Of a stretch of DNA of 64,000 nucleotides, positions 57,906 through 64,000 are shown piece by piece. The stretch is from Kitasatospora aureofaciens. Its GTDB lineage: Bacteria > Actinomycetota > Actinomycetes > Streptomycetales > Streptomycetaceae. Positions within the stretch are counted from its first letter, which is position 1; every line of letters starts with the position of its first letter. The notes beneath the pieces were generated by a model, which was not told the DNA's origin, made no database searches, and saw only the letters and a list, made by a program, of their open reading frames with translations. The stretch spans positions 434,001 through 498,000 of the forward strand of contig NZ_JPRF03000001.1 in assembly GCF_001188955.3 (NCBI RefSeq). The letters are read 5' to 3'. The position numbers and the translations under genes are program-made.

Positions 57906-58405
57906 GTGAGCTCCTCCTGGCAACGCTCCAGCCAGTCGAGGTCGGCCTGCAGGTGCAGGACCGCGCCCTCGATCAGCAGCAGCGAGGTCCGGTTGCCGCG
58001 CTCGGTGGCGGCCAGCTTGTTGAGTCCGCGCATCGTGTTGATGCAGTGCCGGCGCTGATTGTTGATCAGCGTCAGCCGGTCGGCGAGGTCGGTGCCTTCG
58101 GCCAGGATCAGCTTCATGAAGAACTCGTCCCTGACCCGGGGCCCCTCGGTGGGCGCCTCGAACCAGCCGGCGAGTTCCTCGGTGCCCTTCTCCGTGATCT
58201 CGTAGACCTTCTTGTCCGGCCTGCCCTCCTGCGTCACCTCGGTGCCGTGGATCAGTCCGGACTTCTCCAGTCGGCTCAGGGTCACGTAGATCTGGCCGAT
58301 GTTCGGCTGAGGGTACGCCGCGCCGAAGGTCTGCTCAAGCCCCTGCTTGAGCTCGTACCCGTAGGCGGGCTGCCGGGCCAGCAGCGCCAGCAGCTGATGG
58401 CGCAC
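57902..58405 (-). CDS. PadR-family transcriptional regulator
   Basis: 167 residues. The winged helix is at the N-terminus (QLLALLARQPAYGYELKQGL, PNIGQIYVTLSRLEKSGLI, GRPDKKVYEITEKG). A C-terminal helical dimerisation region follows (FFMKLILAEGTDLADRLTLI and the last helices). PadR regulators commonly repress the drug or lipid ABC transporter they are co-transcribed with; the overlap with the ATPase start supports this here. GTG start with GAGGTGA upstream. Divergent to the orphan solute-binding gene. Confidence 0.93.
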   Translation of the reverse strand: MRHQLLALLARQPAYGYELKQGLEQTFGAAYPQPNIGQIYVTLSRLEKSGLIHGTEVTQEGRPDKKVYEITEKGTEELAGWFEAPTEGPRVRDEFFMKLILAEGTDLADRLTLINNQRRHCINTMRGLNKLAATERGNRTSLLLIEGAVLHLQADLDWLERCQEELT

Positions 58406-58549
58406 CGGGCGTCACCTCTTCCTTCTCGTCCCTGTTCGCTGGTTACACCTCGGTCACACAGTACGGGCAGGCAGGCTCCCACCAGCAGGGAGGCCGTATA
58501 AAGGGACGTACGTCGGCGCCCACCCGTGCCGGCGGATCGAAGGAGATCC

Positions 58550-59857
58550 ATGGACGACCGGCCGCCCACCGGGCCCGACGCGGGCCGTCGGCGCGTGGTG
58601 CGCGCGCTGGTCGGCGGAGCGGCGGTGCTCGCGGCCGGGGGCGCGTCCGCCTGGTACGGCCTCGCCGGCGACGCGCAGGCGACGGGCGACCCGGAGGGGG
58701 TCGGGCCGGTCACGCTGGCCACCGGCCGCGACACCACCCATTACCTGCGTGGGCTGCTGGCCGACTGGAACGCCGAGCACCCGGACCAGCCCGCCGAGCT
58801 GGTCGAGCTGCCCGAGGCGGCGGACGAGGTGCACGCGCAGCTCGCCGGCGAGCTGTCGACCGGCGGGAGCCGCTTCGACGTGCTCAACCTCGACGTGGTG
58901 TGGACGGCCGAGTTCGCGGCCAGGCGTTGGACCGTGCCGCTGGACGAGTCGGACTTCGCGCTGGGCAGTTTCCTGCCGCCGGTCGTGCGGACCGGACGCT
59001 ATGACGGGCGGCTGTACGCGGTACCGTTCGTCGCCAACGCCGCCCTGCTGTACTACCGGAGCGACGTGCTCGCCGCCGCCGGTGAGCAGCCGCCCACCAC
59101 CTGGCCGGAACTGGTGCGGCAGGCACGGACGCTGGCCCCCGCGCACGGGCTGTCCGGGTACGCGGGCCAGCTGAGCCCCTACGAGGGCCTCGCCGTCAAC
59201 GCGCTGGAGGCCATCCGCTCGGCCGGAGGGGACCTGCTGGCCGGCGACGGAACCGTGGTGGTCGACAGTCCGCAGGCCCTGGCCGGACTGGAGTTCCTGG
59301 CCGGGGGCGTGCGCGACGGCTGGATCCCGCGCGAGGTGCTCGGCTACCAGGAGGAGGAGTCCCGCGCGGCCTTCGGCCGGGGCGGCCTGCTCTTCCTGCG
59401 GAACTGGCCGTACGTCTACCACGCGGTCGGCGCCGCCGGGTCCCCCGTGGAGGGGCGGTTCGGCGTGGTGCCGCTGCCCGGCCCGAACGGGCCCGGCAGC
59501 GGTGTGCTGGGCGGCTCGGGCCTGGCGGTCAGCCGGTTCTCCCGGCACCAGCGCACCGCCCGGGCGCTGATCGGCTACCTGACGAGCCGCCGGGCGCAGT
59601 ACCGCGTGCTGACCGACGGTGGGCTGCCGCCGGTCTGGGCCGACCTGTACGCGGACCCGGACCTGACAGCCCGGTTCCCGTACCTGCCCGTGCTGCGCAC
59701 GGCGATCCTGGCGGCTGGCGCGCGCCCCGGCGTGCCGCAGTACCAGCAGCTGAGCCTCGCGTTCAGCGAGACGGCGTTCGAGGTCGTGTCGGGCCGTCGG
59801 ACCGCCGAGGCGGCGCTGCCCAGGCTGGCCGCGGACCTGCGCGCCATCGTCGGCTGA
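58550..59857 (+). CDS. Orphan extracellular solute-binding protein (family 1)
   Basis: 435 residues. The N-terminus has a GRRRVVRALVGGAAVLAAGG stretch, a Tat-like export signal or membrane anchor; no lipobox Cys is present, unlike the other two binding proteins in the window. The body is a type-1 solute-binding fold: THYLRGLLADWNAEHPD, RFDVLNLDVVWTAEFA, YAVPFVANAALLYYRSDVL and the closing half with FLRNWPYVYHA. Relatives bind maltose, trehalose or other oligosaccharides. No permease or ATPase is adjacent; it may serve the system further downstream. ATG 58550 has AGGAG 4 nt upstream. Confidence 0.88.
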   Translation: MDDRPPTGPDAGRRRVVRALVGGAAVLAAGGASAWYGLAGDAQATGDPEGVGPVTLATGRDTTHYLRGLLADWNAEHPDQPAELVELPEAADEVHAQLAGELSTGGSRFDVLNLDVVWTAEFAARRWTVPLDESDFALGSFLPPVVRTGRYDGRLYAVPFVANAALLYYRSDVLAAAGEQPPTTWPELVRQARTLAPAHGLSGYAGQLSPYEGLAVNALEAIRSAGGDLLAGDGTVVVDSPQALAGLEFLAGGVRDGWIPREVLGYQEEESRAAFGRGGLLFLRNWPYVYHAVGAAGSPVEGRFGVVPLPGPNGPGSGVLGGSGLAVSRFSRHQRTARALIGYLTSRRAQYRVLTDGGLPPVWADLYADPDLTARFPYLPVLRTAILAAGARPGVPQYQQLSLAFSETAFEVVSGRRTAEAALPRLAADLRAIVG

Positions 59858-59877
59858 GTCGACGCCGACGACGCCCC

Positions 59878-59892
59878 GGGGCGGTCCGCCCC
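59878..59892 (+). terminator. Short GC hairpin after the solute-binding gene
   Basis: GGGGCGG and CCGCCCC arms around one central base, 20 nt after the stop. It folds as a 6-bp stem with a 3-nt loop and is weak alone. Confidence 0.3.
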
Positions 59893-60001
59893 TGCTTCGC
59901 GAGGCCTCTACCCGTGAGTACATAACATGTATCTATCCATGATCGGGCGTCTCTTCTCGTAGCTCCCAGGGAAACGGCAGCAAACAAGAGCTAACAAGGG
60001 C

Positions 60002-60031
60002 TTAACAGTGCCGGTATCTGCCTGCTATACC
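60002..60031 (+). promoter_or_regulatory. Candidate promoter of the alpha-glucoside operon
   Basis: TTAACA (60002-60007), 18-nt spacer, TATACC (60026-60031), with a predicted start near 60038 and a leader of ~25 nt to ATG 60064. The surrounding AT-richer stretch (59915-60035) is where a regulator would bind, but no clear palindrome was found. Confidence 0.45.
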
Positions 60032-60063
60032 TAACGCGAATGCATAACCGTTGGAGTAGCGAG

Positions 60064-61764
60064 ATGCCCGACCCCACCCTCCCCGACGGCGACGCGGTCA
60101 CCCTGCCGCGCGCTTGTTCGCACGCCCCCACCACCCCCGCCGCCCGTGCCTGGTGGCGCGACGCCGTGATGTACCAGATCTACGTGCGCAGCTTCCGTGA
60201 CACCGACGGCGACGGCGTCGGCGACCTCGCCGGCGTCCGGGAACAGCTGCACCACGTGCGGCAGCTGGGCGCCGACGGCGTCTGGCTCAACCCGTTCTAC
60301 GTCTCACCCCAGCACGACCACGGCTACGACATCGCCGACCACTGCGCCGTCGACCCGGTCTACGGAGACCTCGCCGAGTTCGACCGCCTGGTGACGGACT
60401 GCCGACTGCTCGGCCTCAAGCTGGTCCTGGACGTCGTCCCCAACCACTGCTCGAGTGATCACCCGTGGTTCCAGAAGGCGCTGGCCAACGGCCCCGGCAG
60501 CCCCGAGCGGGCGCGGTTCCACTTCGCCGACGGGCGCGGCGAGGCCGGCGAGCTGCCTCCCAACAACTGGCGGGCCATGTTCGGCGGCCCGGCGTGGACC
60601 AGGGCCACCGAGGCCGACGGCCGGGCCGGCCAGTGGTACCTCCACCTGTTCACCCCGGAGCAGCCCGACTTCAACTGGCGCAACCCCGACGTCGCCGCCC
60701 ACTTCGAGGAGGTGCTGCGGTTCTGGCTCGACCGCGGCGTCGACGGCTTCCGGATCGACGTGGCGGCCGGGCTGTACAAGCATCCCGAGCTGCCGGACTC
60801 GCCCGACCCGGACGTGGACGAGCGCACCCGCGACTCGGTCAACCCGCTGGCCTGGAACCAGCCGGAGGTGCACGAGATCTGGCGCCGGTGGCGCGCGATC
60901 TGCGAGGAGTACACCGTCCGCGACGGCCGGCAGCGGCTGCTGGTCGGCGAGGCGTCGGTGCCCACGCCGGCCGAACAGGCGCTGTACGTGCGCCCCGACG
61001 AACTGCACCAGGCATTCTTCTTCCACCTGCTGCACGCGCCGTGGGACCTCGCGCACTTCCACCGGGTCATCGACGACGCCGTGCGGGACATCACCGCCAC
61101 CGGATCGACGGTCACCTGGGTGCTCAACAACCACGACCAGGTCCGCACGGTGAGCCGGTTCGCCGGGGAGGACCCGGCCTCCGGCCCCGCCCGGGCCAAG
61201 GCCGCCGCCCTGCTGATGCTGGCACTGCCCGGAGCCGCCTACATCTACCAGGGCGAGGAATTCGGACTGCCCGAAGTCCTCGACCTGCCGGATGAGTTGA
61301 TCACCGACCCGATCTTCCGCCGCACGGGCAGCCGGACCGGGATCCGCGACGGCTGCCGGATACCGCTGCCCTGGTCGGGCGCCGAAGCCCCGTTCGGTTT
61401 CAGCCCGCCGGACAGCCCGGCCGCGCCGTGGCTGCCGCAGCCGGCCTCGTTCGCCGCCCACACGGCAGAGCGGCAGCGGGACGATGCCGGATCCGTGTTC
61501 CACCTGTACCGCGCCGCCCTCCAGCTGCGCCGTGAACTCCCGCAGCTCGGCGACGGCACGCTGCGATGGCTGGAGACCCCGCCCGGCGTCCTCGCGTTCG
61601 TCCGCGGCGAGGGCCTGGTGTGCGCCGTCAACTTCGGCGACACCCCCGCGCCGGCCCCGGTCGTCGGTCCGCCCCTGCTGGCCAGCGGTCCGTGCATTGA
61701 CGGCTTCCTGTCGCCAGCCACCGCCGCCTGGTGGGTCAATCCCACTTCTGTCAGCACTATCTGA
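60064..61764 (+). CDS. GH13 alpha-glucosidase (oligo-1,6-glucosidase type), cytoplasmic
   Basis: 566 residues with no signal peptide. The GH13 regions are all visible: [17 protein letters not shown] with nucleophile D232, LLVGEAS with acid/base E296 and NNHDQVR with D358. MYQIYVRSF at the N-terminus and FNWRNPDV are typical of alpha-glucosidases that cleave imported malto- or isomalto-oligosaccharides and sucrose-like sugars. The start is ATG 60064 with GGAG upstream; an earlier in-frame ATG at 60040 has no ribosome site. It is the first gene of an operon with a binding lipoprotein and permease, so it should hydrolyse what that transporter brings in. Confidence 0.93.
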   Translation: MPDPTLPDGDAVTLPRACSHAPTTPAARAWWRDAVMYQIYVRSFRDTDGDGVGDLAGVREQLHHVRQLGADGVWLNPFYVSPQHDHGYDIADHCAVDPVYGDLAEFDRLVTDCRLLGLKLVLDVVPNHCSSDHPWFQKALANGPGSPERARFHFADGRGEAGELPPNNWRAMFGGPAWTRATEADGRAGQWYLHLFTPEQPDFNWRNPDVAAHFEEVLRFWLDRGVDGFRIDVAAGLYKHPELPDSPDPDVDERTRDSVNPLAWNQPEVHEIWRRWRAICEEYTVRDGRQRLLVGEASVPTPAEQALYVRPDELHQAFFFHLLHAPWDLAHFHRVIDDAVRDITATGSTVTWVLNNHDQVRTVSRFAGEDPASGPARAKAAALLMLALPGAAYIYQGEEFGLPEVLDLPDELITDPIFRRTGSRTGIRDGCRIPLPWSGAEAPFGFSPPDSPAAPWLPQPASFAAHTAERQRDDAGSVFHLYRAALQLRRELPQLGDGTLRWLETPPGVLAFVRGEGLVCAVNFGDTPAPAPVVGPPLLASGPCIDGFLSPATAAWWVNPTSVSTI

Positions 61765-61817
61765 CTATCCATCACAGAAAACGCCTCCCGTCCGCCCTCA
61801 CGGAAGAAGACCCGACG

Positions 61818-63146
61818 ATGAGACTCCGTAGCGCCCTTCCCACCCTGACCGCCTGCGTCCTGTTGGCCGCCACCGCAACCGCCTGCGGCAGCGGGGGAGG
61901 CGGCACCGCCGCCGACTCCGCCACCCAGGAACTCAAGGGACAGACCCTGACCATCGCCGCCGTGTGGAGCGGTACCGAGCAGGAGAACTTCAAGAAGGTG
62001 CTGGACGCCTTCACCGCGAAGACCGGTGCCGCCGTCAGCTACACCTCCACCGGTGACAACCTCTCCACCGTGGTCGGCAGCAAGATCGAGGGTGGCGACC
62101 CGATGGACGTGGTCATGGTCGCCCAGCCCGGCGTGATCAAGCAGTTCGCCGGGAAGGGCTGGCTGGCGCCGCTCTCGTCCGCCGTCACCGACGCCGCGAA
62201 GAAGGACTACGCCGGCATCTGGTCCAGCCTCGGTACCGTCAACGGCACCCAGTACGGCCTCTACTTCAAGGCCGCCGACAAGTCGACCGTCTGGTACAGC
62301 CCCACCGCCTTCCAGAACGCCGGCGTCCAGCCCCCGGCCACCTTCGACGACCTGCTGAAGGCCAGTCGGACGCTCTCCGACTCCGGCACCCCGGCCTTCT
62401 CGGTCGCCGGCCAAGCCGGCTGGACCCTCACCGACTGGTTCGAGAACGTCTACCTCTCCCAGGCCGGACCCGAGCTCTACGACAAGCTCACCCGGCACGA
62501 GATCCCGTGGACCGACCCGTCGGTCCTCAAGGCGCTGACCACCCTCGGCAAGGTCTTCGACGACAAGCAACTCGTCGCCGGCGGCGGTCAGGGCGCCCTG
62601 CAGACCGACTTCCCGACCTCTGTCCAGGAGGTCTTCGGAGCACAACCCAAGGCCGCAATGACCTACGAGGGCGACTTTGTCGGCGGTGTCATCGCCTCCG
62701 AGCTGAAGAAGCAGGTCGGCACCGACGCCAAGGTGTTCCCCTTCCCCGCCGTGGACGGCGGCAAGGCCCCGGTGATGGGCGCAGGCGACGCGGCGGTCGT
62801 CCTCAAGGGCGCCAAGCACCCCGAGGCCGCGCAGAAGTTCGTCGAGTTCCTGTCCGGCCCCGAGGCGGCCACCGTCTGGGCCAAGGCCGGCGGCTTCATC
62901 TCGCCCAACAAGGCCGTCGACCCCTCGGTCTACCCCGACGACACCACCCGGCAGTTCGCGAAGTCGGTGATCGACGCCGGCGACGCCTTCCGCTTCGACA
63001 TGTCGGACCAGGCCCCCGCCGCGTTCGGCGGCACCGCGGGCCAGGGCGAGTGGAAGGACCTCCAGGACTTCCTCGCCGACCCCTCCGACGTCCAGGGCGC
63101 CGCGGCCAGGCTCGAAGCCGACGCGGCCAAGGCCTACAAGGGCTGA
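61818..63146 (+). CDS. AglE-like alpha-glucoside-binding lipoprotein
   Basis: 442 residues. A lipoprotein signal with C23 (ATATAC, then Gly-rich) is followed by a family-1 binding protein: LTIAAVWSGTEQENFKKVL, GDNLSTVVGSKIEGGDPMDV, NGTQYGLYFKAADKSTVWYS, MTYEGDFVGG. The wording is that of AglE-type alpha-glucoside-binding proteins. Located between an intracellular GH13 glucosidase and a permease of the MalF/AglF type. An in-frame upstream codon at 61731 would overlap the GH13 gene; ATG 61818 gives the proper signal peptide. Confidence 0.93.
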   Translation: MRLRSALPTLTACVLLAATATACGSGGGGTAADSATQELKGQTLTIAAVWSGTEQENFKKVLDAFTAKTGAAVSYTSTGDNLSTVVGSKIEGGDPMDVVMVAQPGVIKQFAGKGWLAPLSSAVTDAAKKDYAGIWSSLGTVNGTQYGLYFKAADKSTVWYSPTAFQNAGVQPPATFDDLLKASRTLSDSGTPAFSVAGQAGWTLTDWFENVYLSQAGPELYDKLTRHEIPWTDPSVLKALTTLGKVFDDKQLVAGGGQGALQTDFPTSVQEVFGAQPKAAMTYEGDFVGGVIASELKKQVGTDAKVFPFPAVDGGKAPVMGAGDAAVVLKGAKHPEAAQKFVEFLSGPEAATVWAKAGGFISPNKAVDPSVYPDDTTRQFAKSVIDAGDAFRFDMSDQAPAAFGGTAGQGEWKDLQDFLADPSDVQGAAARLEADAAKAYKG

Positions 63147-63152
63147 TCCACC

Positions 63153-64000
63153 ATGTCTCTGCGCTCACCCCGCAGTGGCCGGGCATCCGGTGGCGCGCTC
63201 CGGCGCCACCGGGGCCTCGCCCTGCTCTTCGTCCTGCCCGCCCTGCTGCTGCTCGGCGCCCTCGTCGTCTACCCCATCGGCTACTCGGTGGCCCGCAGCC
63301 TCTTCGACGCCTCCGGCCACCGCTTCGTCGGACTCGACAACTACGGCACCGCCTTCACCGACCACGCCACCCTCACCGCCGTGCGCAACAACGCGATCTG
63401 GGTCGCCGTCGCCCCGGCACTGGTGACCGCCGTCGGCCTGGTGTTCGCGGTGCTCACCGAGAAGATCCGCTGGGCCACCGCGTTCAAGCTGCTCGTCTTC
63501 ATGCCGATGGCGATCTCCTTCCTCGCCGCCGGGATCATCTTCCGCACGGTGTACGACGCGGACCCGCATCGCGGCGCGCTCAACGCCGCCGCGGTCGCCG
63601 TCCACGACACCTTCAACGACCGGTCGACCTACCCGGGAGCCCACCCGCGCCCCGGTGGCGGCCTCGATCGGGCCCAGGGCGGCGACATCACGGCGCCCAC
63701 CAGCACGCGCGTCGTGCTGCTGCCGCTGGTCGGCGTGCAGCCCGGCGCTCTGCCGGCGACCGCCCGGACGGCCCAGGAGCCGGCCGGCGGCGACGGGGTC
63801 AGCGGCACGGTGTTCCTGGACTTCGTCCCGGGCGGCGGCGGCCACCCCGGCCGACTGGATGCCGGGAAGAAGGGCCTTCCCGGCGTCACCGTCCAACTCC
63901 GGGACGGCGGACGGACGGTCGACACCACCACCACCGCCGCCGACGGCACCTTCCGGTTCGGCGCGGCCCCGACCGCCACCACCTCGGTGGTGATGCCGGC
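63153..64000 (+). CDS. AglF-like sugar ABC permease with inserted extracytoplasmic domain (3' end outside window)
   Basis: 282 residues visible. The N-terminal helix (GLALLFVLPALLLLGALVVY) and the following segment (FVGLDNYGTAF, AIWVAVAPALVTAVGLVFAV, LLVFMPMAISFLAAGIIF) match MalF-type permeases. After RTVYDADPHRGALNAAAVAV, a non-membrane stretch of more than 130 residues begins, with SGTVFLDFVPGGGG and KGLPGVTVQLRDGGRTVDTT, TTAADGTFRFG, a Cna-B/SdrD-like beta-sandwich pattern. The EAA loop for ATPase contact must lie beyond the window. ATG start 6 nt after the binding-protein stop. Confidence 0.88.
   Translation, partial: MSLRSPRSGRASGGALRRHRGLALLFVLPALLLLGALVVYPIGYSVARSLFDASGHRFVGLDNYGTAFTDHATLTAVRNNAIWVAVAPALVTAVGLVFAVLTEKIRWATAFKLLVFMPMAISFLAAGIIFRTVYDADPHRGALNAAAVAVHDTFNDRSTYPGAHPRPGGGLDRAQGGDITAPTSTRVVLLPLVGVQPGALPATARTAQEPAGGDGVSGTVFLDFVPGGGGHPGRLDAGKKGLPGVTVQLRDGGRTVDTTTTAADGTFRFGAAPTATTSVVMP

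Noticed and set aside
59985..60010. LacI-type operator (CTAACAAGGGCTTAACAG) before the GH13 gene
   Set aside because: It is not palindromic around a CG centre and does not match the regional motif.
1..64000. CRISPR arrays, tRNA or rRNA genes
   Set aside because: No regularly spaced direct repeats and no cloverleaf or ribosomal sequence were seen when reading through the window.

Overview
The window is high-GC DNA with strong third-position GC bias, leaderless-looking secreted proteins with long signal peptides, GTG starts and clean GGAGG ribosome sites. This fits a filamentous actinomycete of the Streptomyces/Kitasatospora type. No rRNA, tRNA or CRISPR array was seen.

Bases 1-27300 hold a nonribosomal peptide cluster. 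The 3' end of an ABC exporter gene is followed by one 24-kb gene for a 7,992-residue synthetase with seven modules, six C-A-T and one C-A-NMT-T, closed by a thioesterase. Next come MbtH, a cytochrome P450, an SRPBCC protein and a 65-residue protein, ending at a strong hairpin. Adenylation pocket residues read X-Thr-X-Pro-Phe-(N-Me)Tyr-Val/Ile. With the P450, this is the architecture expected for an Ahp-cyclodepsipeptide (cyanopeptolin/streptopeptolin type, a class of serine protease inhibitors). It is encoded here on a single polypeptide with an EntF-like, trans-loaded first condensation domain.

Bases 27300-28200 are a graveyard holding a helicase-associated-domain remnant and a frameshifted DUF6527 gene. 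From 28260 to 50670 lies a plant-polysaccharide (arabinan/arabinogalactan) region. It has an exonuclease/phosphatase-fold enzyme fused to a jacalin-like lectin, a GH127 beta-L-arabinofuranosidase with ricin-type repeats, two tandem GH54-CBM42 alpha-L-arabinofuranosidases, a LacI-family regulator, a YtfQRT-YjfF-like furanose ABC transporter and a GH27 enzyme with a ricin domain. Six near-identical palindromes of the form TGTTAGCGYTAACA, plus one weaker copy, sit upstream of these units. They define a local LacI-type regulon that even includes a dead GH28 gene. An IS3-family element sits between two fragments of a lost secreted-protein gene. A TetR-MMPL efflux pair (45574-48648) with a double operator is embedded in this region.

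Bases 50800-54700 are again scarred: a CGNR/ISL3-transposase chimera, an intact SNF2-type helicase, and a vsr remnant fused to a GH1 beta-glucosidase tail with a second GH1 tail behind it. Bases 54773-58405 encode a PadR regulator with an ABC transporter (FtsX-like permease plus ATPase). Bases 58550-64000 encode an orphan solute-binding protein and an alpha-glucoside utilisation operon: GH13 glucosidase, binding lipoprotein, and a permease carrying an inserted beta-sandwich-like domain and cut by the window end.
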